A stretch of 64,000 nucleotides of DNA from Sipunculus nudus. Lineage: Eukaryota; Annelida; Sipuncula; Golfingiida; Sipunculidae. Every line of letters begins with the position of its first letter. The first letter of the stretch is position 1. The position numbers and the translations under genes were made by a program. The notes under the pieces are model-generated. The model did no database searches. It was not told the DNA's origin and saw only the letters and a list, made by a program, of their open reading frames with translations. Location of the stretch: contig CM049318.1 in the NCBI GenBank assembly GCA_026874595.1, positions 18,274,241-18,338,240 on the forward strand, written 5' to 3'. Of the stretch, positions 11,377 to 22,370 are shown in pieces.

Positions 11377-12692
11377 CTCTTATCACTAGATGAAACAGTC
11401 GGTCAGGTAGCCATAAAGTAGTTATATAATTTGACGCGAGGTGGCAGTACCTGTTCTAATCGTTCCGGCACAGCAAACGCAATCGATAATAAACGTTATG
11501 GGCGGTGGGCAAATGTAGAAAGAATAACCGTCATCTGGTTATGATTCCTGTAAGTTCTTATGAAATGCAGTTGTGTAAACTATCAACGGAGTCGAGAAAG
11601 TCGCAAGGATGAATAAACCCGATAGACATGGCGAGCAAAATGTAAAGCCGGATGAAACTCACATCATCTGTGATATCAGACGACAAACCATACCTTTACC
11701 GTTACCCTTTATTTTAGTGGCAAATATATTCGGCATCTGATAATCTAAATTTGTTGTTGCTCCGCAATATGTTGTCTTGACTAAATACAAGTGTTGTTCG
11801 TGACAACAAGAACTGCAGTGACGGATCCAGGATTTAGAAAAAGGTGGGGTCCAACCCCGGGGGACTAAAGACAAAACCTAATAAAAAGGTCCCCATGCAG
11901 GTCCGGAAAAGCGGGTCCGGGCCACAAAACTTGGTCTGAAACACTCACAAGAATACGACTCTGCTGTTTAGGTAATGTTTGAGTCAAAATCTGACCCCCA
12001 CAATGCACCGGGGTTTTGAATACATCATGCAGAGGCGTAGGTATAAATGTAGTGATGAGGACAATGTAGTCCGTTCAAGTGTGTTGAATTAGAATTGTTT
12101 CAAGGCAAAATACAAAAACATGGGTGTTTTAGCGGCAATGACTTTGCGGAATAAGTAATATTTTGTAAGCATAAGCATGTGGAATGTAAACAGAAGGTTT
12201 CCTTGAAACGTAACAAATTCTGGTTTTAAAGTTTGACAGTTGAGACAAGTAATAACGAGTCGAGTAGAAACGACCTCTTGTTGAAGGGCGAATCTTGATT
12301 CCCGATGGTACCGGATTAAAGGGGTCCGACCGTATTATTATTTCACGCTTTATTAACTTGGGTTCAAAAATCATATTCAGTGCTTTAACTTATATTTCTT
12401 AACTGGCTAAATTAAAATATTTTATTCGCTGATTGAGAGACGTGGTATCAGATTAGATGAATGTAGGGGTCGTATTGTATAATACTCTATAGTTTCTCTT
12501 TTTTGGATATACCAAAACATATGATTTTCTTACATCTTTATGAAAACATGCAGGCAAAACAGGGTATCACCGAATCATAACGTGCCATAACACCAAAATA
12601 CAAAAGAAACAATGTTTCACATTTTAGCCAACTTTTAATACAACTAGGTGCTGTTTATGGTTCCTCACATACCATGCAATATCAATTACGAC
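11377..12692. other. intergenic region, no gene seen
   Basis: No exon is supported. A minus-strand segment near 11660-11790 contains HLYLVK and a GTGAGT, weakly like MRH exon 4, but the Cys and the frame are not conserved and it is not called. The 3' end of this interval borders the poly(A) signal of the alternative terminal exon of copy B. Confidence 0.4.
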
Positions 12693-12698
12693 TTTATT
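12693..12698 (-). terminator. poly(A) signal for alternative exon 6b
   Basis: AATAAA on the minus strand about 100 bp beyond the stop of exon 6b of MRH copy B. Confidence 0.45.
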
Positions 12699-12796
12699 CA
12701 CCGGGCTAATTGCTGTGTTCCTATGGATATACAATTCTTCATGCATGATATATGTATAAAGTATGAAACTATAGTTGGCCATATTCATTTTCATTT

Positions 12797-12971
12797 TCAT
12801 GTGAAGCTTACATTAGTTAGACCACTGTCCAGGTATGGTTTATACACATTATGTAGAGGCGTATCTCGTCGTTGGCGAGTTTCCCGTGTGATGTTTATGT
12901 AAATTGTTTTCAGGTCACGTGGTTTTGACAGACACAGACAAGCCACGCCCACGATGATACAGGCAATTGTT
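12797..12971 (-). CDS. alternative terminal exon 6b of MRH gene copy B (membrane segment and tail)
   Basis: A strong acceptor (pyrimidine-rich, TTTTCGTTGTAG) opens an exon of one base plus 57 codons and a stop, the same phase as exon 6a. It encodes a hydrophobic stretch (TIACIIVGVACLCLS) followed by a basic tail (KPRD...TRETRQRRD). Exon 6a upstream encodes the paralogous AVLGILVGVVTLCLS followed by KSHD. Exon 6a has its own AATAAA between the two, so 6a and 6b could be mutually exclusive 3' ends giving different cytoplasmic tails (253 and 263 aa proteins). 6b could instead be a leftover from another gene copy. The frame is intact, which argues for use. Confidence 0.6.
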
Positions 12972-13013
12972 CTACAACGAAAAGACGACTCAGTGTTCAG
13001 ATAACGTTGCATT

Positions 13014-13019
13014 TTATTG
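13014..13019 (-). terminator. poly(A) signal for exon 6a of MRH copy B
   Basis: AATAAA on the minus strand about 17 bp after the exon 6a stop, lying between the two candidate terminal exons. Confidence 0.5.
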
Positions 13020-13035
13020 TTAATATTTCTCCAGT

Positions 13036-15558
13036 TTAACTCCTAGAGTTTTGATTCACATGTCTGATGATGTGTTTCGTGAAATCACCTTCCTTCTTCT
13101 TGATTAATATGACTTTGTTACTGTCATGTGACTTTGATAGGCATAGAGTTACCACGCCCACAAGGATGCCTAAAACCGCTCTACAACGGAAAGATATAGT
13201 TGTGTATTCCACTGATGCGTCACGTGTATAACCTTGAAATTTCCAAGAAAACTGAACATGACATTCACAGAATCGCAAATTTACACCATAAATGCACGTT
13301 AACCTGAGATGATTAAGGGGCCTTTTAAAAGCGCGAATAACTATTATACACATCGTTGTATCCTCACAGAATATTCTGCGTACGATGGATGGTAATACAA
13401 AATCAAGTATTTTAGCAAATACAAGCATTGTTAGGCTAAATTATAGATACATAAATTTATAACACTAGTGAGGTTATACTCACATCGCGTAAAGTCTGTG
13501 CCAAATATAGCTGTACCAACCATGACTCTGTCTTGGGGTAGGGGTCATCTTTTCATTTGCCTCCACAACAGGAAGCGAATCCTTTGGACACGCATGCGCA
13601 CTTCGGAGTTGCATCACCTGTAGAGATACAAATTAGATACCATGTCCATACAAACAAACAAAATAAATGAACATTTAAAATTAATAACTGGTAACTTTGA
13701 ACACAATTTTTTACCAATAGATACTCTCATTCCAGACCCATATACTGTTTCTACTTAGATTGCTAAGTCGACATTATTGGCAGAGATTAATTATCTTCGT
13801 GCTATACTGTATATGTTTGCAATGTTACAAACATCACTCCCTGTTCTGTGTTAACACGATAGTGATGAAAAGGACACAAGTTGTTGATTCTGTTGTTCAA
13901 ACTTCATTGCTAATATCACTTAAAATCACTAATATCACATTGTTAATATAAGAAACAATGACTGGATCCCAATGGATCATAATTATCATATGTATATTTT
14001 GCCTCAGTCCCTAGCGCGTGTTATTGTCAGCTGGACTGATATTTCTGCAGTGAGTCGGCCATGCTGTCTCTCCTCCTACAAAAGCAGTCACCAGCTCTTT
14101 TTTGGTTATACTCACAAAGACACTTGTCATGTTTCCTGATTCTCCCGTCGCTTCGAATTTTGCTTCAAACTCAGGGTCACAAACCAAGTAGATTTTCGAA
14201 GTTCTAAATACAAAGTACAGAAACAGTAAATGTGCTAAATATAAAAAAAATTACACGTGTACTAGATTTTCCCAAAACAGTAGCCATCACTGTTAAGAAA
14301 ATCTTCTAACCAGGAATATATAAAACACGTGTATAGAAACAGGGTATGCTGCAACATATGCATATAATTATTTTTCAACATTCCCATGTGACTCAGCTAG
14401 AGCGTCGAAATTGGTGATGATAGCCGTTTAATAGATATTTCTCATCTACGGGCCCCGTACGGGGAGCGGAACGGACCGAACGTAGGAACTGAAAAGTATA
14501 CCTTAGTAAAAGAAAATTTGCTGTTACCTTAATAAAAGAAAATTTGATGTTAAAGGATAGCCATTAAATGACCTGTTGACACTAAGGCTGAATATGAAAC
14601 ATATTGTTTAGGTAAGAAAGCTATTGACATTGCCTGGTGTATTTTATATATATTTCACCTCGTGTAAGCGGCTTCGGTGCTTGGCGTGTAGACCCTCAGG
14701 TACAGACCGTCATCATCTGATTGAAACTCCAGAGTCACGTGATGTCCGGCGGCGTAGTGACATTTGTCACTTATATGTGTCTGACAAGCCTGTATACAAC
14801 AAGATCAAACCAGATTTAACATAAAAAAAAGACATAGACATAGGTCAATGCACATGTTGACGTAAACAGCACTAAAACTTGTCGGGTGTGGCTTAACTGA
14901 ACACACACCGTAACTTTGTATCTTTTTAGTGTAGAAACTATTTTTCATAACATCCTGGTTGATTGTACAGAAAACATGCTAAGATATTAAGAATAATTCA
15001 GGACCATGCTTTTGGAGCTGGCATGCAATGATTCAGACGTATTCAATGACCGGTAGACAATAGCAAACTGGTCACTGGGCCGAGATTGTTTTGGCTTGTA
15101 CATTTTGCGCCCGCGTGTGAAAAAAAAAGGCCATCATGGTTGTACTAGAAAATAATTTTCGAATACCAAAAGCAGGTTATTTCATTAACTTCTGTTTGTG
15201 TTCAGTTCTGTGTGTTACTCACCGCCACGCCCCGACAGCCGCTCAGATCCTCAAGAATGTGGAAAGGTGTGCACGGGTTATAGGAGTACCTGTACCCGCC
15301 GGCATCTGCCCAGAATCTGAATACGGACATAAAATTAATGATAATATTACAAATGTGTTGGCCAGTTAATAGACTGGTTCCGTTTGCCTGTGTTCAGTTA
15401 TTCCTGACCAGTAAGTTTTATTATCGCCTCAAGATCTAGAATGCTCCAGAGATAGTAGAAGGACGGTATGTTTTCTCTCATTCCTATCTGTCCTTCTCTC
15501 AGTTTGTGCGTTTAATCCGCTTAATTGCCTTTGTGTTGAACTTTTCATAAGAGTAAAC

Positions 15559-15626
<68 letters not shown>

Positions 15627-16093
15627 GGACGTTTAGAGTCCTAAGTAAGAATTGCCTGATTTGGATCCATAATCATTGTGGAATAATTTTGGAAATCTGC
15701 GATGTCTAAGTACAATAATTGCAACTAACATCAGCTTCTGGCAAGACAAGGCAAGGCTTTTTGTACTTAAATAGTACATATGAGCTCTTTGAGTCCTATT
15801 TCATTTTTTTTTTAAATGGCGAAAGCAGGCATCCTTACATAATTTAAGGAAACGAAATATGAGCGATCAAACGTTCGAGATCTTATTTGTAAACGTTTTA
15901 TTATTTAAACAACACGTAGTCACCTGGGATTGAATGGATCTTTGCTGTCCAGTGGCCGAAGGTCAATGACCCTGCCGTCCGTAGTTTCGCATGCGCATTG
16001 GTTTATGCGCCGCGCACACATGACATTTCCGCCGGCAGCTTTGGAAAAGATCACCAGCAGAATCATAAAAAACAGCACGGTCGTCTGCTTCAT
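13036..16093 (-). CDS. type I membrane protein with MRH (mannose-6-phosphate-receptor-homology) domain, copy B
   Basis: Six exons: 15924-16093, 15223-15316, 14659-14789, 14116-14203, 13484-13617 and 13036-13180 (phases 2,0,2,0,2), 253 aa. The ATG at 16093 begins a signal peptide (MKQTTVLFFMILLVIFSKAA). The luminal part shows the MRH pattern: CARRINQCACETTDGRVIDL; YRYSYNPCTPF; GCRGVAACQ; R at the exon 3/4 junction; SKIYLVCD; a Glu in TGESGN; and LRSAHAC. A short hydrophobic segment (AVLGILVGVVTLCLS) and a basic tail follow, so type I topology. P-lectins bind mannose-6-phosphate through Gln, Arg, Glu and Tyr; here Gln, Arg and Glu have plausible equivalents, but the Tyr position is Phe (SVFVMQL). 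ATG27-type proteins share the YNPCTPF motif and are an alternative homology. A sorting or lectin role is inferred. Exon lengths 170 and 131 are identical to copy C. Confidence 0.85.
15562..15624. repeat. (TA)n microsatellite in intron 1 of MRH copy B
   Basis: About 31 uninterrupted TA units lying between exons 1 and 2 of copy B. Confidence 0.95.
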
Positions 16094-17048
16094 TCTTGAA
16101 ATCTTCACTGTCCACGAGTAGTCGTCTTCAAATTCCGTCTCTCTGTTTCATGGGGCCTCGTTATTATGATCGCATTATTGGAATCATGTGCTTTCTATTT
16201 ATCGATTAGGTTTCAAATAAACAAATGGGTTATCATATCGAAATCAATAGACCCACTTACGTTTTCTCACGCTGTTTATCACACGGGGATTGATAATGGT
16301 ACATAGATCGATTGTGCTAGACACAAGGCACATGATAATGTTTAATATTGATAGAGTGTGCTTGAATGTAGAATGGTACATTTTTTACACGTTCTTTGGA
16401 TTTTTATAGAGATTTTAACATATTCCTTGTTCTTGCGTTGGGACAGACCGGCGAGAACTCGTCCGACCGCAATTTTTCAGGGACCGAGTCAAAATCCGAC
16501 CGGGATTTCAAGGGGCTGAGCTGCATATACATGCTCGCATAGTTTCTGAGATATGCGACCACCCCCCCCCCCCCCCCTCCCCCTTCCCGTAAGCAACACT
16601 TCGCAATGTTACAGTTTAACACAAAAAAGGAGCATCTCGGAGGTGTGGTCAGAGAGGAGTTGCGGAGTAACGGTTGAGTGACATCACTGATAATTACAAT
16701 ATAGATTAAATCTAAATTAATTAAGAAGACGAATGTGAAATGGTCATAAAGAATTATGCAGTATAAACACACCTACAAAGACTACTATCATAGTAAAGAA
16801 CAATGTCGTATATACACATGGGTGGTCTCGCAAAATCACTTAATTCAATTCTGATTCAGCTGCTCCATATACAAATTAACCGAAATTTTACGGACACCTC
16901 TGTTTTTCGCTTAAAATATCTAGCTGAAAATCTCTGAATTAACAGATTTTCTTTTTATCCTGGTTTTAATTTATAGTTATATTGCAAATAATATGTTTCT
17001 TAATTCCCTTTTAATATTATAAATGTGGCAGAAAATTCAACGGTTTTA
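16094..17048. other. intergenic spacer between MRH copies B and C
   Basis: Contains the putative promoter side of copy B (first about 250 bp, similar to the flank of copy A), a poly-C tract at about 16560-16582, and AT-rich sequence with ATTAAA on the minus strand near 16964, a possible poly(A) signal for copy C. No exon is supported. Confidence 0.5.
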
Positions 17049-19750
17049 TCAGAACTCATATCTATCTTTCAAATATACATGTACATAGGACGCTAAGTGG
17101 AACCCAATTTTGTTGGTCATGTATTTGTTAAAAGTTGGTATTGATGGCAAGAAAACAAAAACAAGAACTGAACCAATTAAACTGAAATTCAATACATTTG
17201 AATATAGCAACGCAAAATTGACATAAGTATGTTCCTTATCATACAACTGAATGTTAAATTTGTTCGTCAGGTAAGTTGGGATTTTCCAGTTTTACAATGT
17301 ACAGGGGGGCAAAGAAAATTGACGTTTTTTAACAAAGATTAAACTTTCTGTCACGTAAAAAAGTTTGTCCGTATGCATCTATATTCCTTTCTTACTTAAT
17401 TTCCCTCAAAGTTCGACGCTCTACCAGACAACGCATGTGTCACGATATATATTCAGTCACTCTCATCTGACGAGGGTGTCACCTTCAGTAACTGTTCCCT
17501 TTGTCCTTTTTATTGAGTGACTTGTGGACGGCAATCACTAGACCAAGGACCCCAAAGGCGAAGCTTAAATAAATAAATAAATAATGACTCAATGAAGCAT
17601 AAATATTATCTGGCTCAAAAGATTAAATAGCTGAAAAGGGGAACACCACGTGACCAATCAGTTTTTAAAGGAAAAAGCAATATCTGTATCTTTTTTAAAG
17701 CACAAACAAATCTATCAATTTATGTTTAGAGATGATGTAAATTTATTGATTTTCTCCAGATATTAATCTTGGAATAGAATCCGTGGTACGTATAAAGCTG
17801 AGTTTGTGAAACACACACTTGTTTGAATGAACCGATTAGCTGTCGGTAGTAAATGTAGCAGATATCATTTAAGAAACGTAGGAACACTTACAATAAGTGA
17901 CACATATCCCAAATATAGCTAGAGATTGATCTGTAGGATTGTTCATCCATTCGATAAATATCTGGTTTCTTTTCTTTATCCGGTGACGTTTGGTTTGCGC
18001 ATGCGTATCGACTCCACAGGTGCAGCTCCTAATAGTACAAAGATCAAGATTATAACCATGCAGGGCGTTTAGACAAAGATATATAAACTGGAAGGAATGT
18101 AATAGAATTACATCAGGTTAATATTAATTCTTTAATTCATCAATTACAGGACTTCTTTCAGGAGATTTCTTTCATTGATGGTGCTTATCCCCAAATGTAT
18201 ATCGACTGTTTTCTTCGAGCTAAAACCTAGCTCTTCAGTATATTTCATTTGATAATATATATTGATAATATGATATACTCACATATACTCCGGTGGTATT
18301 CCCTGTCTCCCCGATTGCTTCAAATTTCTCCTGACCATGGTCACATATCAGGTATACACGAGATGTTCTGAAAACGAATGGTTTAATTTTCACAGGTATA
18401 TCAGCTAATGGTATAGTTCTAAGCACATGTTAAATCAAAAGAAACAGGGATTTTGTGTTGTAGTTGTTATATATGCAACTACGATACATGAGGGGCATTC
18501 GACTTAATAAAAGTTAGAGAGCTGTAGACATTCAGTTTACTCGGGAGGTTCTTACAAAAAAAGGGGAAAACCCTTTCATTTACATATTGAAAGCTTCATG
18601 TAACTGAGGGAGAAAAAATATTTTCAGATAAAGGGAGCCTTCTTTATGTCAAACGAATGTTAAATAATCCGAAAGGTGTGTAAGTTTAAGAAATTTAGAA
18701 GTTTTAGCGACATTTTAATTGGCTGACCTGAATACTTCGCCGGGGTTGTCAGGGAACGTATAATACTCGATGTAGAGCCCTTTCCAGTCCGTCTGAAATC
18801 TCGCGTACACGTGATTTCCGACCGAATACACTTCAGTCTCAGATAAACACTGACATACCTGAAATATGGGAATTATGATTAACCAACCAACAAGCATTTA
18901 TAAAAATTTATGGAGATTGTATGGAAATTGAACTTTATCTACAGGGGAGGTTTACCTTCTCTATTGTTATAGACAGTTTATGAATAAAGTGTTGACGTTT
19001 ACATAAAATAAGCAACAGTAATTAGTAGCACTATATCAGTTGATCATAGGTAAGACATAAGTATAAGATTCAGTGCGGATATAAATCATTTATTATGAGA
19101 CAAAGATATGTAAATTAAATATAAAAATAATTTGATATATGAAATTTTGTACCATTACGGTAAGACTGATAATTTAAAAGTGAAAATACAAGTTTATTTT
19201 AAATATTCATACTTTATAAGGGGAATCTGAAATCCCATCATATATTGGGGGTAATGACCTGATTGTCTCCATGGTTGGAGCAGATTATGAATCTTGTGAC
19301 TGGGGTGTTAAACAAATGTAAACAAAAATTCATACTACTCAACAGGTTTCTTTAGAATTTAAGAAAACATATTTTGCATGATGCTGAGGACAATTATATT
19401 TGTTACAAAATGCTAATACTGCAGACATTACTTTCCTTGACAAGCAGAGACACAAACCGACAGGCAGACTTACGGCCACTCCGAAACACCCCTGCACGTT
19501 TGGAGGTTTATGGAACGGAGTCAGCGGGTTGTACTGGTATGTGAAGCCATCCCTGCCTTGTGACATAAAACTGAAAATAAGTATAGTTGTTTAAACACGG
19601 TGACAAGGGCGGTATTTTTAATTAGTGTTACATTTTCGGATAGTTACCGTTAAATTAAAAATAATAATACCCATTATTATGCATACCCAGCATAATACCC
19701 ATTTAACGTCAAGAATGATATGATCTGCTATTATCAAACTACAACTACTA

Positions 19751-19785
<35 letters not shown>

Positions 19786-20323
19786 TTATATTTCATTTTT
19801 CTGATTAAATCTTTCATAAAAAAAACAAGTTGTTCAGGGATTATTCTAGGTTTTTTTGGTGCTTTTTACATGGAATTCCCCATTTTTCAATTAAAAAGTA
19901 CTTATATTTTTTCCCCTTAAGCAAAAAGGGCATCAACTCTTTACAGGTAGTATGATTCCTGGATTAATTTAGTTGTGTTAAACGTCAATTAGTGTAGTAA
20001 CAATGCAATTCTCAACCGAATTATGACGTTATAAATACAACCACCCTGCATTGCATTGTAATCGTAATAAAACACACACGTGTATGTGTTCCCTATACCC
20101 TGTTTCCAAAATACCCAGTGTTCTCTACATTTATTGTTTAAATAAATACCTACGTTGGCGTGAATGGGCTGTGGTTATCCAGTTTACATATATCTATGAT
20201 TCCTCCATGTTTTAGCTGACACGCACACTCATTGAGCTGTTTTTCACAGACGACTTCATATTCTGCTGCCTGTGACGTCACCAGCGCCAGTAAGCAGACG
20301 ACAGCAATTCTGAGCGCGCCCAT
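17049..20323 (-). CDS. type I membrane protein with MRH domain, copy C
   Basis: Six exons: 20154-20323, 19474-19570, 18728-18858, 18283-18367, 17892-18028 and 17049-17181, 250 aa, every junction in phase. Signal peptide MGALRIAVVCLLALVTSQA; then the MRH signature CEKQLNECACQ, GGIIDICKLD, FTYQYNPLTPF, GCFGVAVCQC, Arg at the exon 3/4 junction, SRVYLICD, Glu in GETGN, and VYELHLWSRYAC; then a membrane segment (FLIGSVLVFVFL) and a cytosolic tail containing YVHV, a possible YxxPhi sorting motif. All four P-lectin ligand residues (Gln, Arg, Glu, Tyr) have candidates, the Tyr nine residues before the AC as in the cation-dependent receptor. Two N-glycosylation sequons (NTT, NQT) lie in the luminal part. 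The in-frame TAG after exon 1 forces the donor to be AC/GTAGGT. Mannose-6-phosphate binding is inferred. Confidence 0.87.
19744..19784. repeat. (CTA)n microsatellite in intron 1 of copy C
   Basis: About 12 trinucleotide units (ACT/CTA) between exons 1 and 2 of MRH copy C. Confidence 0.9.
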
Positions 20324-20435
20324 TCTGGTTTACGTTTAAGTCTAGTGTTTCGTTAATGCATATGTATTTGACAGAGCGTAGGTCGTGTACCCTGTCCTGA
20401 ATTGTCGATGCGATCACCTGTCAGAAGTACCCATA

Positions 20436-20700
20436 CTTTTGTTTACAACCTCTCCATCGATTAGATAAGTTAAAGGTGACTGATCGATAATCAATACAGA
20501 TTGAATCATGTGATTATCTAAAAGGTCAAGGCCGGAATTCGTTTTGAAAAAAAAGATAAGTATCTCAGGACATTGAACCGCAGGTGTTATTCACACGATC
20601 GGTCTGGTCTACTTTTTTGACCACCAGAGGTCACTACCGGCACGCTACGCTTTATGCATCGGCATGTGGCAGAGTAACTTCTGGTGATGTTGCTGTAGAG
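20436..20700 (-). promoter_or_regulatory. 5' flank of MRH copy C, duplicated at 23388-23620
   Basis: Starts about 110 bp upstream of the copy C start codon. It shares ordered blocks with 23388-23620 (GTTTACAACCTCTCCATCGATT against GTTTAAAACCTCTTCATCGATT; the AAAGGTCA...GAATTCG block; the CACGCT...CATCGGCATGT block). It probably includes the promoter, but no clear TATA box or start site can be placed. Confidence 0.45.
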
Positions 20701-21039
20701 GGAAAGGGAAGGAAAGTGGGGTGGGTGGGAACTAGGTTACCCGCTACTAGTAACATCATTTTTCCGTGTCAACCCTGTCACATTATACGTCACCAGGTTG
20801 CCTGATACACCTTTTTACTCAGCTTTGCCATTTCAAATGAGTGATTATGACCATATCAACGATACGGTCTTTATGCCTAGCAACCATTTCAAGACACTAT
20901 TAGTGGAGTACTGTAAGTATGAACCTAATTAAACCGTCGTAAACACTTTATAGTTTCAAGAAGCTACTTTGAACTTATTTTCTAAGCTCAACTTTGAACC
21001 TATACATTATCTGTAATGATTCCTAGCTGCACGCATGTG

Positions 21040-21041
<2 letters not shown>

Positions 21042-21120
<79 letters not shown>
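21042..21120. repeat. (CT)n-(TA)n compound microsatellite
   Basis: About 22 CT units followed by about 17 TA units, ending exactly where the LTR-like element starts (TGTTACA). Confidence 0.95.
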
Positions 21121-21124
<4 letters not shown>

Positions 21125-21921
21125 ACATGTGTATGTTTTATTGTGCGCAGGAGTGTAACATATGTGTCTGTTGACATTCTGATTCATGTAGCGCGGGCAT
21201 AGTTCGTTGCTATGGGAATCTCGCTTGTCGGGCGCTGGCTCGCGTGTGGGGTCTAAAGCATAGAGACACAGCGTTCTTTGTTCTAGATGTTTCAGATCTG
21301 TTCATGTGCGTGTGTACTGTTCTTTGGGAATTTTCCATTTCTAGAATTTTCGGGTGAGAAGCTATATATGTGTTTAGAGCCGGCAGAAAGGATACCATTG
21401 ACTTCTTTATTCATTCCCCTAGACATTTCACGCTGCCTAGTGTTCCAGAATCTAATTTTTTTTATCTCCGTAACAATATGTGTGCTGATCATTTTCTCGG
21501 CAGTTTGGGACCTTTCCGATAATTGCAGTGGTGTCATATATTCAACGGATTTCAATACAGATTTAATACGGACTGTCTCCAGTTTGCCTTTGCATTATTA
21601 CTATTTATGGTTTTAAAGGACTCTTGTTGAGCTTGTGACAGGGTTGGTATCCAGAAGTCAAAGCCTATAGGATCTGGACACTCTGGTACTGTACATTTTA
21701 TTGTTATACTGTGTAATTGTATTAATTTAGTGTATTGTAATGTTAGGATTTTTCTAAGAATAAATTATAAGTATTTGTTAACAAAAAACTATTGACGTCT
21801 TTATTCATTCCCCTAGACATTTCACGCTGCCTAGTGTTACAGAATCTAATTTATTTTATTTCCGTAACAATATTTGTGCTGATCACGATTACGTGATCTG
21901 TTGTTAATAGGTTCCGAAACA
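21121..21921 (+). mobile_element. solo-LTR-like element, copy 1 (inserted in a TA microsatellite)
   Basis: Begins TGTTACATGTG and ends CCGAAACA, with TA repeats on both outer sides, so it inserted into a (TA)n tract. It shares long stretches with 52811-53596 and 62913-63202: GACACAGCGTTC, a CTAGAATTTTCGG block, a TATA-box region, and a 3' block with GCCTAGTGTTACAGAATCT. No coding sequence, primer-binding site or polypurine tract is seen, which fits a solo LTR. Inside, about 105 bp (21395-21500) is repeated at about 21785-21895. Confidence 0.7.
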
Positions 21922-21949
21922 ATATATATATATATATATTAAACGATTA

Positions 21950-22370
21950 AAAAATCTCGGACGAGTTCGAAACCCGGTGACCTTGACCTTCATCTTGAAT
22001 TCAAATCTGCCGAAATGTAAAATTGTTTGGGTTATCTTATGAACGCGATAACTTTTGAAGGGCTGCATATCCTCCCCCCCCCCCCCCAAAAAAAAAAAAA
22101 AAAAAAATTGACACGCTTATGGTTCCCACCAAAATCTCGGAAGAGTTTGAAATCCGATGACCTTGACCTTCATCTTCAAGGTCAAATCTGCCGAAATATA
22201 ATTTTTTTGTGAACCCCATAACTTTTGATCCGCTTCAACTTTGTCCTCAAATTTCGCCAAGTTCGAAAAATGGTGACCTTGACCAGGATCTTGAAGGTCA
22301 AATCAGCCGATATATAGTTTTGTCTTATAAACTTGATAACATTTGAAGGGTTATTGTGACCCCTATCACT
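21950..22370. repeat. three tandem diverged units containing TGACCTTGACC
   Basis: Units start near 21952, 22132 and 22250. Each reads roughly: TCTCGG-like block, TTCGAAA, TGACCTTGACC, a second AAGGTCA(A) or its degenerate form, TCTGCCGAAAT, then ATAACTTTTGA. The first is interrupted by poly-C/poly-A at 22072-22107. Related units occur at 48540-48970 and a similar motif at 32390-33110. Confidence 0.75.

Noticed and set aside
11655-11790. Minus-strand HLYLVK...GTGAGT as an MRH exon 4 of the stranded copy
   Set aside because: The CD motif is missing, the frame does not hold, and similarity to real exon 4 is limited to a few residues.
16404-16772. 122-codon minus-strand frame as terminal exon of MRH copy C
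   Set aside because: In the phase required by exon 5 it stops almost at once. The exon at 17049-17181 fits the phase and supplies the expected membrane segment.
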